Shown here: positions 1-10,574 of the stretch, piece by piece | Position numbering within the stretch: position 1 is the first letter of the stretch | How the letters are laid out: each line of letters starts with the position of its first letter | Origin: Cyrtodaria siliqua | Taxonomy: Eukaryota; Mollusca; Bivalvia; Adapedonta; Hiatellidae | Reading direction: 5' to 3' | NCBI GenBank assembly: GCA_037043455.1 | Contig: JAWPHD010001327.1 | Coordinates: 269,350 to 333,349 of the forward strand | DNA length: 64,000 nucleotides | Translations under genes and position numbers: made by a program | Notes under the pieces: generated by a model | What the model was told of the DNA's origin: nothing | Database searches by the model: none | What the model saw: only the letters and a program-made list of their open reading frames with translations

Positions 1-1494
1 ATGGGAAAGTTTATATAATCAGGATTTTATAACGGATATTTCGACAATAAAACACGTTTAAAAACTTTTTTCCTGGAAAAATGCGATACCTGTTTAAAAT
101 TGCCTATTAAATGTTTTCTTTTACCAATATGCAATAATTTTAAGCCAAAATTAAGGTCTTATTTCATACCCCAGCCAACCCCGTTTTCCCTTCTTGGAGA
201 AGGGGTTGAATGGGGGTATGAGAGTTAATACTCGACGACCACGTAATTGATGGCACTGACAACTTTTGACTATTCAAGTATGCAGTTATTACACTGCATT
301 AGTTGAACTGTACTTCTCATACGATTTGTAACTTCGAAAATCAAAATATTTACAGATTTGTTGTGAAAAATTGTGCAATGAAGAAATACTTCTATTTTAT
401 CAAGTCATCGTTTTAACACTTGGAATCAATTCATTATTGACCATTAAACTACGTAAATGTTCGACTTTGACCTTTCTTTCTGATTGTAAAGGCGATGAAG
501 GCAATGAACTTGCATTAAAATAAGGCTATTGTCAAATTTCAAAACTCTATATAACTTTTAAATAAATGCAGTTTTTCACTGGTTTTCGCGCTTTTTAAAT
601 TTTTCATTTTTTTTTTAAATTAAATAAAAATAATCATATTATTTTGGCGGCCATCTTGGATTTGGCTGCAATTTTTCATTTTTTGGGTTGGCCCTATATA
701 CAAAAAAAGTTTTGTTAATTTCTACCAGTATGCCAAGTTTCATGCTTTTAACCCAAAGTGCACATTTTTTTCACGAAGGAGCCCTACTTTAGTATTACAA
801 CGCACTATATTGCTTGGTGATTTAACCCCTCTACAGTCAATCTCTACGCTTCAATTGTCTCTTGTGCGATGACCGGACAACCTCGTGGGACTCCATAATT
901 GCTCTTTCTGAAACCCTGAAGGGGAGATTGGTGCATGAACTGCTGTGGTTGTTCAGTACATTTCTGGATACATCATGAGGTGTTTCTAATTATATATTTG
1001 TGTATAGTTGTACAATAACATATACGTGTATCGTTTCCTAATTTCTTCGGATGTGGACTTTATTGATTGAGATTTACTTTTGATAGGATGTGCTTTTACT
1101 AACACTGTCTTTTAAATTTGAGCTCTGAAGACAGGATAATATCGAGATTGAGTACACTTAAAATCGAATTAATCTAACCAATGGGCCATATTGCCTACTG
1201 ATCGTTCCAAGTCGGTAACCCTGTCTTCACCCCTCTTTCAGTTGTGTATTGTCCTTTTCCTTGTATAGTTAATTTGCTCTTATTTGTGATGCAATGCAGA
1301 CCTACGGTGGCATTGCGTTTGGGTGCTATGATATGTATAGGACCATTTGTCTCATTTTTGTATAGTTCAAATGAATTTCGGCATTTTCATTCACTATTAA
1401 GGACCGTTTCTAATTCTATTTATGGAATAGAAAAAAAACCTGCCTTTTCTTAACATATTTCAACTTTAAAAGCAAGAGTTCGCGGACTTGGTTT
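1..1494. other. Gene-free flank left of the Polinton
   Basis: No convincing coding region is present; the short open frames lack recognisable motifs. Around 645-800 there is a 'GGCGGCCATCTTGGATT' plus 'GCCAAGTTTCATGC' block of the kind common in dispersed invertebrate repeats. Around 850-900 there is a short segment ('TGTGCGATGACCGGACA') that recurs near 57270 (inverted) and 62855, so part of this flank belongs to the dispersed R2 repeat family described below. Confidence 0.6.
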
Positions 1495-1500
1495 TTGAGA
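1495..1500. repeat. Candidate 6-bp target-site duplication of the Polinton, left copy
   Basis: TTGAGA occurs directly outside the left inverted terminus and again at 20963-20968 directly outside the right one. Six-base duplications are the usual result of Polinton integration. The two termini differ by one base just inside the duplication, so a small terminal indel or chance match cannot be excluded. Confidence 0.6.
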
Positions 1501-1693
1501 ACATATATGCATTATGGGGGTTCTGGACCAAATCCCTCGGCCTACTCCGTTTCCCTCGTAATTTGATCCAAAACGCCCCATAATGCATATATATAATTTG
1601 TGGATGTCATGTTTACTGCAAGTTTCTGAAATAAGCTGGGCCTGAGTTATATTTTAAGATTTTTTTTATAAAAGTTGATTTGTTATCAAAATT
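1501..1693 (+). repeat. Polinton left terminal inverted repeat
   Basis: This segment matches the reverse complement of 20772-20962 nearly end to end, including the distinctive 'GGACCAAATCCCTCGGCCTA' block and the inner 'GCTGAAATAAGCTGGGC'-like stretch (here with a substitution). Its first ~77 bases form a hairpin: 'ATATATGCATTATGGGG' at the start pairs with 'CCCCATAATGCATATAT' around 1576-1592. Homology to the right arm stops after 'TTATCAAAATT'. Confidence 0.9.
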
Positions 1694-1779
1694 ACACCCA
1701 GGGCTTGCTAAAATTAACAAAGAACCCAAAGGGAATTATAGTGTTTTGCTTGAATCTCTGAGTGTCTATAACTAGAGTA

Positions 1780-2067
1780 TTACACTTTAATGAGTCTGAG
1801 TCTGACGCATTCAACATTATATGGTTTTACTACTTCCCAGTATCTATGTTTCAATCTAACTATGTGAGCACCACAAGCTACACATATTTGATATTTTGCA
1901 CTTGTATCTTTTTCACAGTTTAGACACGGTAAAACTTTACTTTGCTTTAATCTATATGTGTGGAGGCTGCAATAGTTTGAATTTCTTGTAGTCTTGTTTT
2001 TACAAGGCTCGTGACATCCAACTTTGAGAAATTGACAAATGTTTTCAATTTTCTTAGTGTTTTCCAT
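1780..2067 (-). CDS. Small cysteine-rich Polinton protein, putative zinc binding
   Basis: The predicted protein has 95 residues and opens with MENTKK. It contains about ten Cys and several His in two clusters: one around residues 11-36 (ICQFLKVGCHEPC ... NYCSLH) and one around 48-66 (PCLNCEK ... CVACGAH). The second resembles a zinc ribbon. It lies just inside the left terminus and reads outward, opposite to the polymerase. No frame disruption is seen, unlike most neighbours. I do not recognise a named family; a nucleic-acid-binding or regulatory role is inference from the zinc-ligand pattern alone. Confidence 0.6.
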   Translation of the reverse strand: MENTKKIENICQFLKVGCHEPCKNKTTRNSNYCSLHTYRLKQSKVLPCLNCEKDTSAKYQICVACGAHIVRLKHRYWEVVKPYNVECVRLRLIKV

Positions 2068-3097
2068 TTTCTTTTTCTTGTTACATAAAATAATATTTAT
2101 ATTAAGAAGAAAACATTTTTAATATATAACAAAAATGAGTACCGCAGACGTGAAATTAACAATGACACCGGGATGGAATAATTAATGATAATCAGGTTAG
2201 AAAGATGGTAGATGCTCTTAAAGGGCCTCCAAAAGAAGTTCCAAAAGAGCCTCCAGAAGAAGTTCCAAACGAAACTCCAAAAGAGGTTAATTCTCATGCA
2301 TTAGCAAATCTACACAAGAGACGGCGCAATAAGAAACAACGTAAACGAGAAAAGCAGAGATATGCTAAATTACAAGAAAATGTTATAAATGAACTGAAAC
2401 AAAGTTTTTAAAGATAGAAAATCTAAAGACAGTATCCCAGAATTGAAACTGGCTGACAATCCAATATGTGGTTATTTCAAAGCATACGAGATATCTGTCG
2501 AGGGATACAAAGACCCTCAAAAACTATTTCATGATAAGAAATCCATTATCATTATCCATTACCATTATCACAAAACAAATCATTAAAGAGCTAACAGAGA
2601 TGAATGGATTAAAGTTTCAATTAGGTCTCACTGTAAATCTATTCACAGATGATGGTGCTACCAAAAAATACACCACTGCAGTATTACACAGCGAACAAAA
2701 TGCAATCTTAAGCTCTGATAAAATAAAGGAATTTTACAATGAATCAACTGCTTATATACAAGAGGGTCTTGAAAGATTTACAAACACAGCATCAGGATTG
2801 GAGAGTGATCACTGTGTTAAGTTTTACTTGAATATTGCAAAGTATGGACCATTGAAAGTTTCTTCATATATTTCTTTGCCCAAAGCAATAGCTGTCAAGA
2901 AAGCAATAATAAACGTAAAAAACAATGATGATAAATGTTTATTTCATGCAATAAATTCCACTCTAAATCCAGCTACAGATCACACCGACAGATTATCAAA
3001 GTATCCTGATATATCGTTCTTGAAAAAAGATGACATTGACTTTCCAACACCACTTACACAAATAACAAAAGTAGAAAAATAAAATAATCTTGCCGCT

Positions 3098-3777
3098 CAT
3101 GAACAGTCTCAATCAAACCGAGACTGCAATATTTCGTATGTGTCGTGCTCGGCCGTTTCCAAAGGTCCAATATCATACTCTTTTTTATATCACAGTGGCG
3201 TTGCTTGTGCAGTGTGGTGGCAGTAAAACGTCTCCCCGCGCTTGCAATCAGTACTGTTATTCATTCGATCTTTGGAGATCGCTGAGCCCGATACTTATAT
3301 TTAGTTATCGGTGGTACATTTTCAATTTCTTTTGTTTTCTTACTTAATTTTTGATTCGGTGGTTCCACTACTCCGGCCGATAAAAGGCTCTGGGTATTGT
3401 GTAACGACTCATAGGATATGTTGTCTGCTTTTTATACGCAGGCTTCATAACCGCTGCTCCCAACTAAATTCCATTATGTTTATTTCGCTCTTCGGGGCAT
3501 TTCATTTTATTAGATACTGGGACCATACGCCGTACGACATGCGGAAGACGTGTACTCAACGCCCACCGCCATATGCATGCCATCTTCGGGATGGTTAAAA
3601 TTTTGTGCTGTTGATTTTATGAATATTGAGTTCTGCTCAACCCGGGGCTAGAGGGCGTAAGCGGTAGCTAGCATATTTCACTACCGCTTATGAACAGTCT
3701 CTATCAAACCGAGACTGCAATATTTCGTATGTGTCGTGCTCGGCCGTTTTCAAAGGTCCATTATCATACACTTTTTT
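3098..3777 (+). mobile_element. Dispersed repeat R1 inserted in the polymerase gene
   Basis: The last ~80 bases (3688-3775, 'ATGAACAGTCTC...GAGACTGCAATATTTCG') repeat the first ~85 bases (3098-3185), so the insert is bounded by direct copies of its own end block. The body (3265-3690) is over 90% similar by eye to 10640-11100 and is a diverged relative of the reverse complement of 51040-51590. Polymerase coding resumes directly after it at about 3780. The length (~680 bp), lack of coding capacity and lack of inverted termini suggest a SINE-like or other non-autonomous element; the class is not established. Confidence 0.75.
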
Positions 3778-5943
3778 TTGCAATCAGTGTTAAACTTTAT
3801 GGATATACCATGACAAAAACTGAGAAGATAACTATTTCCCCATATTACATATCAGATCAACCAGAAGTCACAACCAGAATTAATTTACTATTAATATCCG
3901 ATGACACTGATACACAAAAGACAAAATATCACTACTGCTGACCAAAACAAAAATAAAGGTCAAACGTATTTCTTCTACCGATGTCTCTACGGCTTTTCAA
4001 GAGAAGACCTACACACCAAACACAAAGAAGACTGTAATGGAATCAACAAAAGCCCAACCAGAATAGAAATGCCTCCAGAAGGCAAACACATCAAATTCAA
4101 AAACCATCAAAACCAGATGTCAGTCCCATACACAATATATGCCGATTTTGAGAGTATCATAAATTAAACCACTTTCAATTATATTTGGAAAGAAATCTGA
4201 ATCCAAAATAAACACAAAGCCTGTGGGATTGGGTGCCAAGTTGTTAGATATGATGGATGGTAAAGCTGAGAACCCTTTATTTACAGAGGTGAATATGTTG
4301 TTGATGTGTTTCTAAATTACTTAGAATGTGTGAAGAGCAAGATCAACAACACATTTGCTCACCCGAAGCCATTAATCATGACACAACAAAAATAGACAGA
4401 TTATGAAAAAGCAACACACTGTTGGATATGCGAGGAGAAAATAGGAAATGGTAAAAACTGTATAGTAAGAGACCACTGTCATTTCACAGGTGAATACAGA
4501 GCACATAAAAACTGTAACCTTAAACTGAAAAATAACCAAATAAAACAATCATCCCTGTTGTATTCCATAACCTCAAACGATATGACAGCCATCTCATCAT
4601 GCAAAAAATACACAAAACAACAGGTCATATTACCTGTATTCCAAACAACGCTGAAAAGTATATATCATTCAATATAGGACAGCTTAAGTTCTTGGATAGC
4701 TTTCAGTTTATGGTTTCGTCTCTGGAGAGATTGGTTGATGCCACGGATAAATCTGATTTCAAAAATCAGTTTGGAGAACAAACAAATTTACTTCTGCGGA
4801 AAGGTGTTTACCCGTATGAATGTATGGATAGTATAGCAAGATTTGAGGAAACACAATTACCGCCTTTAGACAAGTTTTACAGTAGTCTCACAGATGAAAG
4901 TATTATTATTAAGTCCTAAGTATTATGAACATGGTCAGAAAGTATGGAAAGAGTTTAACTGTAAAACTCTTGGAGACTATCACGACCTCTATTTAAAAGA
5001 CTGATGTAACCCTGCTAGCAGATGTTTTCCAAACTTTTAGAAAAACACGTATGAATGCATACAAGCTTGACCCTTTACACTACTATACAGTCCCTGGTTT
5101 ATCTTGGGATGCTCTGCTCAAACACACAAAGATAGAACTAGAACTTTTGACAGACATTGACATGCACTGGTTTGTTGAAAAAGGAATGCGAGGTGGCATA
5201 AGTATGGTATCAAAACGAAATGCTAAAGCAAACAATCCCCATGTTGTTAATTACAACCCTGGTAAGAAAAACAACTACACAATATATCTGGATGCTAACA
5301 ATCTGTATGGATGGGCAATGAGTCAGCCATTACCATACTCTGGGTTCAAGTGTTTAACTCCAGACAAAAAAGGATTTACAAAACCAAAGAAAGGAAAAGG
5401 ACAAATAATATAAATTGATTTGGAATATCCTAAAGAACTTCATAAATCTCAGAATGACTATCCACTTGCACCAGAAAGATTAGCAGTGAAAAAAGAATGT
5501 GATTACCAGACAGAGCTGTTAGAAAGTAATAGCCTGATAAACATAGATAAACTTGTTCCTAATTTCATGGACAAACAAAAGTACGTGATACATTATAAAA
5601 ACATGCAACTGCACCTATCTCTTGGCATGAAACTAAAGATGGTTCACAGGGTATTAGAGTTTAATGAAAAAACATGGATGGAACCATACATCCGTTTGAA
5701 TACAGATTTCAGAAAGAAAGCTAAGTCAGCATTTGAAAAAAGATTTCTACAAACTTGTGAACAACTCTGTGTTTGGCAAGACAATGGAGAACCTCCGCAA
5801 ATGAGTGGATATAAAACTAGTGAGAACGGATAACAGTGAAAATTAAAAAATAAGAAAAATAATAGCCAAACCCAACTTCAACAGAAGAGTAATGTTTTCC
5901 GAGCACTTGTCAGCAATACACATAAATAAAACAAAATTAACAC

Positions 5944-5956
5944 TCAACAAACCAAT
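5944..5956. repeat. 13-bp target-site duplication of the LINE insertion
   Basis: TCAACAAACCAAT occurs here and at 6641-6653, exactly bracketing the LINE fragment. Polymerase coding runs into the left copy and continues in the same frame out of the right copy, so this is the original target. Confidence 0.88.
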
Positions 5957-6640
5957 GAATGAATGAATGGTGTTTTACGGCACGTCGACACACAAACAGG
6001 TCATATTGTGCGCAAAAAAATATGAAAAATGAAGTATTACTTAAAAATTAATGTAAATATATAAAGATAAAACTATTAAAAAAATAAGGTATGATAAGGT
6101 GTAATATAAACTATGTATGTAAATCAATAAATGCCCGGCAACGGGTATATAAACAAGTAAATATATATAAGAACACATTACAATGATTTATATAGTCTGA
6201 TCTCTTTCAGTAAATCTAAAACAAGACTAAAATCTACATTATCAAATAACTCTTTCAGAGTATTAACATTTTAGTACCTTTCACGCATAGGATCAAAGTC
6301 TACACATTCCAATAAGATGTGTTTGACCGTTAACGGTGCAAAGCAGGGTATACATTCCGGTAATTGCTCACCTTGTAATAAATATGAATGAGTATAACGT
6401 GTATGCCCTATCCTGCACCGGGCTAGGACAACTTCCTCTCGACGAATGGGTCTACTAGAAGAACGCCATTCTCAGAGTAACGGTTTAATTGGATGGAGTT
6501 TATTGTTAACTGACAAATCCCAAGCAGCTTGCCAAGAGTTACGAATATATGTGTTAATACAACTTTTAAAATCAGTATAAGGTAATTTGGTAATAGTTAT
6601 ATGTAAATCTAATGCTGCCTTAGCAGCACTATCAGCTCTA
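5957..6640 (-). mobile_element. 5'-truncated LINE, C-terminal end of ORF2
   Basis: On the - strand a frame starting near 6650 reads as the tail of a non-LTR retrotransposon polyprotein: 'DRADSAAKAALDLH' (the end of an RNase H-like domain), then 'KLPYTDFK', 'RREEVVLARCRIGHTRYTHS', and a CxxC...H...C-type cluster 'ECIPCFAPLTVKHILLEC'. This layout is typical of I/Nimb-type LINEs with an RNase H domain and a C-terminal zinc knuckle. One stop and one frameshift are present. The 3' end is the (CATT)n-like tail at 5957-5970. Truncation at the 5' side with a 13-bp duplication is the normal outcome of target-primed reverse transcription. Confidence 0.87.
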
Positions 6641-7251
6641 TCAACAAACCAATCTATGTTGGTATGTCTGTATTGGACTTATCAAAGCTTATGATGTATG
6701 ACTGGTACTTTAACACTCTAAAGAAAAGATACGAGGATAAATGTACTTTACTATACACAGACACTGACAGCTTGCTTGTTGACATAGAAACAGACGATGT
6801 GTACACAGATATGCAGGAAATGAAACAGCAGTATGATCTGAGTGACTATCCCCAGTCACATCCTCTGCATGATGAAACAAACAAAAAAGTAATAGGCAAA
6901 ATGAAGGATGAATGCTCTGGCACGCCTATAGTTAAATACGTGGGATTGAGACCAAAGCTATACTCCATTTTAAGAGCTGAATCATAAAGAAAGCAAAGGG
7001 TGTAAACAGATATGTAGTTGAAAAACATATAAAACATGAGAACTACAAGGACTCGCTATTCAAGAAGAAAAAATACTCCCATAAGATGAATATGATACGC
7101 TCACAGAAACATCAGATATATAGACTAACAATAAACAAAACAACACTCTCGCCACTGGACACAAAAAGATACATTACACCTGATGGGATAACAACTAATG
7201 CCTATGGGTTTGATCCTCAACCTTAACAAACAAAAGACGGTATCACGACAT

Positions 7252-8923
7252 CAGGGGGGAGGACGTAAACCTGCTCATGACGAGCTTTAAGTGGAGAAAA
7301 TGTTTCTGATGTGACAAAATGGCGATTTTTGGATGATTTTCGTTATTGTCGGAAGCAATTTTTGACAGGTAGGCGCATATCATACGATTTATTTGTTAAA
7401 TGATTGTGTTAATAAGGGGCTACTGTATCTCCGATTCACTCGGTTTTTTATTTCAATGTCCTAGCTAGCGGATTTAAAAAGTTATTCCATGTACAGTTTG
7501 AGAATGTCTTTGTTTACAAAGTTGAATCTGTCCTTGCCGTGCCTTTTGCATGCGTCTGAGAATACTTCCGCAATGCGATATTCAGAGGCGACCAAAGAAT
7601 TCTTCTGGACTGGGAAACGTTTGCTTGGGGGTCAGTTTTTACGTTTTATGCGAGGATTAGCACACGTAAAAACTGACCCCCAAGCAAACGTTTCCCAGTC
7701 CAGAAGAATTCTTTGGTCGCCTCTGAATATCGCATTGCGGAAGTATTCTCAGACGCATGCCACTTAAGGGAATCGCGAAATAACTGAAATGATATACTAG
7801 ATGTGGAGTAAGTGCCTTCATTTACTAGTCTAGACAAGAGCTGCATTGTTTCAGAAATTTCATCTGCACTTTTTGTCACATTCTCCTGACTACTGACTTT
7901 TCCTATTGTTACTGTTTCAACTGCGTCTGTGGTGGCATGTCCAAATTGTAACGTTTTCTTAGACTTTAATGTTCTGATTGGTGAACATTCTTGCACGCAC
8001 ATGCTTAGTCCTTGTTGAATTTTAACAGGAGTCACAATAACATCGTCCAAAATAGAATCGGCCATGAAGTCGTTGATTTTAACTGGCGATTCCGACAATT
8101 TCGTTGCCGTGTATATCTTTGTCAAGGAAGAATGACTACTAGTTGATGTCGTTAACCTTGCTTTGACAATAGGGGATTTTGAATATATGATTGGCCGTTT
8201 AAACCGTATAGGTGTAGATCTTATACAAGGCCGTTTATAGTTTTTAGTTGGAGATACTACATTTACTATTTTGGATCGGTTCCGGCCTTTCCTACAATAC
8301 AACGTTAGGGAAGTTTTCTTCCTATATCTCGGCATTGTTACAGTCTCTCTGAAAAATATTATTAGATACTTTGGATCAGCTTTTGTTCTTTATTTTAACA
8401 TAGTAGAGTCAGGAATGCATTTTTTCGTCCAATTACTTGGCCTCATCAGGGAACCAAAATTGCATAAAGTTACAGTCATGTGCCAAAATCTGCATAAACC
8501 TGTTTTTTTCGGCCATAAATGCCTCCCCAAAACTTCATGAAGGAAAATAAGACTGATTATGTATTTTCTATACGAATTCCACGCTTAAACCATGTATAAA
8601 CAATGTATTTTCTTTTAAAATGCGAAAAAAAGGCACGGCAAGGACAGATTCAACTTTGTAAACAAAGACATTCTCAAACTGTACATGGAATAACTTTTTA
8701 AATCCGCTAGCTAGGACATTGAAATAAAAAACCGAGTGAATCGGAGATACAGTAGCCCCTTATTAACACAATCATTTAACAAATAAATCATATGATATGC
8801 GCCTACCTGTCAAAATTGCTTCCGACAATAACGAAAATCATCCAAAAATCGCCATTTTGTCACATCAGAAACATTTTCTCCACTTAAAGCTCGTCATGAG
8901 CAGGTTTACGTCCTCCCCCCCTG
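7252..8923. mobile_element. Inverted-repeat element nested between polymerase and integrase
   Basis: Left arm 7252-7546 and right arm 8627-8923 are near-identical reverse complements starting CAGGGGGGAGGACG. GACAT flanks both sides (7247-7251 and 8924-8928), a candidate 5-bp target duplication. A second, inner inverted pair, 7550-7645 and 7660-7757, surrounds a 14-base spacer. Between inner and outer arms the right side has about 870 bp absent from the left, where the two arm segments are directly joined ('GCCTTTTGCATGCG'). The right side encodes a 229-residue frame. The superfamily is not recognised; a 5-bp duplication with long inverted arms is known for Transib-type elements among others, but no matching termini or transposase motif was seen. 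Confidence 0.7.
7646..8335 (-). CDS. Hypothetical protein in the nested inverted-repeat element
   Basis: The frame encodes 229 residues starting MPRYRKK. Residues 1-60 are strongly basic with Ser-Pro and Thr-Pro sites (PTKNYKRP, STPIRFKRP), like a nuclear or nucleolar protein or a region bearing CDK sites. Residues about 85-120 are acidic and hydrophobic. Residues 193-221 (HASENTSAMRYSEATKEFFW) lie in the inner palindrome, so the same peptide is also encoded on the + strand at 7552-7650. The frame runs into the palindrome spacer, so its natural C-terminus is probably missing. The 'YSEATKEFFWTGKRLLGG' segment has the feel of a conserved transposon-protein motif, but I cannot place it. A captured host gene fragment is an alternative. 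Confidence 0.4.
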   Translation of the reverse strand: MPRYRKKTSLTLYCRKGRNRSKIVNVVSPTKNYKRPCIRSTPIRFKRPIIYSKSPIVKARLTTSTSSHSSLTKIYTATKLSESPVKINDFMADSILDDVIVTPVKIQQGLSMCVQECSPIRTLKSKKTLQFGHATTDAVETVTIGKVSSQENVTKSADEISETMQLLSRLVNEGTYSTSSISFQLFRDSLKWHASENTSAMRYSEATKEFFWTGKRLLGGQFLRVLILA

Positions 8924-9813
8924 GACATACGCGTTTGGGTATCAGCAGGAACAATAAGTAGTTCTTCTTTGACAAATCCTCTCTGTGGTGCTGGTGCTTT
9001 CAAATAATATGCTCTTATACCTTGCGTCACCATATGACTAGTAATCTTGTGAATATCTACACTCCATACTGGATCAGTTGCTATGCGTCTTCCACCCTCT
9101 TGTTCTCCGGGCTGATATAAATATCGCACCCTGGCATTCAAACAGATAGGATCATATTTTAATGTTTTATTTTCAATAGGAGAGGGCTTTTTCGTCTCCA
9201 CATTTTTATTGCTTTGATAACTTCTGGTAATCTCTTTACCCACTCTCTGTTGCGTTTGTGTGGATCTATTTCCTTAGCATACTGATAACCAAACAATCTT
9301 TCAGCTAATGTTCTGTTAAATCGTTCCACTATAGCTTGGTCTCTGTGTATCTCTCTTCTGCTTCGTCTGATATTTACATTGTTTCGTCATCAACTGCAAT
9401 ACTACACCCATGAATTCTCTGCCTGGGTCAACATGTAATAATTTTGGATATTTCAGATGCCGACTGTATATATTCTCAAATGCTTTGGCAACTTCTTTAC
9501 TATCCTTGGAAGTCAGTGGCGCTGCTTCCTTGTATCTACTCGCAATATCAACAACAGTCAATGCATATTTATATGTCTTGCGACCAACAGTATCATGCGG
9601 CAGGAATAACAAATCAGCTTGATGCACTTCATTTTTATCATCAAACCTAGGCCTAACTATTTTATTTGGTGTGGGTAAATAAATCTGCCACACAGCTTGT
9701 TTTTTTAGAAATTATAATGCCTGTCTCTCACTGACACCAGCCTCCTTTACCAATTTCTTAACTGCTGAATAACCTCTCCAAAATCCTTTTGGGCTGTAAT
9801 AAATATTTTCCAT
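8884..9813 (-). pseudogene. Retroviral-type integrase of the Polinton, broken
   Basis: This enzyme inserts the element and makes the 6-bp duplication. Reading from ATG at 9813, the N-terminus (MENIYYSPKGFWRGYSAV) is the usual Polinton lead-in and is interrupted by one stop. The rve core at 9693-9316 contains 'VHQADLLFLPHD' (first catalytic Asp), 'TVVDIASRYKEAAPL' and 'LHVDPGREFMG' (second Asp, with the following Glu of the D,D35E triad expected near the frame break). After a frameshift, 9243-8884 encodes the C-terminal chromo-like region ('VRYLYQPGEQEGGRR', 'GFVKEELLIVP'). The last ~11 codons (RKPAHDEL) come from the nested inverted-repeat element, so the true C-terminus has been replaced. 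Confidence 0.92.
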
Positions 9814-9857
9814 TTTTTTCCATCAAAGATTAAAATATATAACTATAAAGAAAAAAA

Positions 9858-10197
9858 TTATATCAATTCATACGCCACAATTCCAGTTGCAGCCATGCGC
9901 ATCACAATAAACATAACTTCTCTATTCTGTTGGTCTGGAGATGATGTATAGAAATCACTCAACTTAAGTTCTGATAATGCAAGAGTTGAAGGCAAATGTT
10001 TACCAGTTATATAATAATACTGCTTCATGGCCTGGTCCACATCATTAAATGTCTGCTCTGCATGATGCTCCTTCTGCAGTTGCTCATTAATAAAATCTAA
10101 TCTCTCTGTTCTTTTTTATTCCACGCTGCTTGTGCTGCTTTCAATTGTTCTACGGCTTTGTCATGTCTTTGTCTTTCTGATCTGAATTACTTCCCAT
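9858..10197 (-). pseudogene. Small Polinton protein, helical N-terminus, frameshifted
   Basis: Starting at ATG 10197 the frame gives MGSNSDQK, then needs two frame changes to continue through an Ala/Lys/Gln-rich helical stretch ('AVEQLKAAQAAWNKKEQ', 'FINEQLQKEHHAEQTF') into the 60-residue block 10040-9858 (MDQAMKQYYYITGKHLPSTL ... MRMAATGIVAYELI). The first half is likely a coiled coil. It sits directly downstream of 10299-10535 in the same orientation, as part of the late-gene cluster with capsid and ATPase. The function is unknown; a minor virion component is plausible by position only. Confidence 0.55.
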
Positions 10198-10298
10198 TTT
10201 TGAAAACAGATAATTTGAACCGGTAAACGCCAATGCGTTTGTTCATGCGCCACCTATCATCATTGATACTGCACTCGCGTATAAAAAAAATATCTAAA

Positions 10299-10535
10299 TT
10301 ACTTCATAATATCAGCAGGAATAATACCTTGCTTAACCAACATATCCTTCGTAGCCATTGCTAGCAGTATATCTATGGACAGCATCCCAAAATCTCCCAT
10401 ATTAAAATCCACTTTGGATGCTGGTCTTTTTAGTAGTTTTCTGCCAATCTCAGAATATCCAATAGTTAGAAGTGTTTCCACTCCAGCGTGATACAGAATA
10501 TTTACAATTTGTTTTCCGTCAATACTTGTTGCCAT
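10299..10535 (-). CDS. Small conserved Polinton protein, intact
   Basis: This 78-residue protein begins MATSIDGKQIVNILYHAGVE and ends KQGIIPADIMK. It contains alternating hydrophobic segments ('ETLLTIGYSEIGRKLL', 'FGMLSIDILLAMATKDML') consistent with two helices that could associate with a membrane or a capsid inner surface. It is one of the few frames in the element without a stop or frameshift. Its place between two virion-type genes on the same strand suggests a structural accessory protein; no enzymatic motif is visible. I believe similar short proteins occur in other invertebrate Polintons, but the function is unknown to me. Confidence 0.65.
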   Translation of the reverse strand: MATSIDGKQIVNILYHAGVETLLTIGYSEIGRKLLKRPASKVDFNMGDFGMLSIDILLAMATKDMLVKQGIIPADIMK

Positions 10536-10574
10536 TTTTTATATGATTATAAGATTTTTTTTAAAATAAATTAT

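Larger units (their letters stand above)
2205..7226 (+). pseudogene. Protein-primed family B DNA polymerase of the Polinton, broken
   Basis: This enzyme replicates the element from a protein primer. The coding sequence is spread over frames: 2205-2411, 2412-3082, 3780-4165, about 4320-4920, 4920-5412, 5420-5945 and 6654-7226. Visible landmarks in order are a basic Pro/Glu-rich N-terminus; a virophage/Polinton-type N-terminal region ('NVKNNDDKCLFHA', near 2920); the exonuclease motif 'YADFES' (4139); an HNH/Zn-like cluster 'CWICEEK...HCHF...NCNLKL' (4426-4530); 'FLDSFQFM' (4691); an ExoIII-like 'YHDLYLK' (4980); polymerase motif A 'LDANNLYGWAMSQ' (5287); a Lys-rich motif B region (5715); motif C 'YTDTDSL' (6756); and the C-terminal 'RYITPDGITTNAYGF' (7169). 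It is interrupted by an R1 repeat (3098-3777), a LINE (5957-6640) and many small frameshifts. The start is uncertain, since upstream in-frame ATGs could also serve. Confidence 0.92.

Noticed and set aside
1244..1453. 69-codon frame in the left flank
   Set aside because: No ATG-context, motif or codon-bias support; hydrophobic composition follows from AT-rich DNA.
7489..7767. 92-codon + strand frame across the inner palindrome
   Set aside because: It reads one palindrome arm in sense and the other in antisense; only the arm peptide shared with the - strand frame is meaningful.
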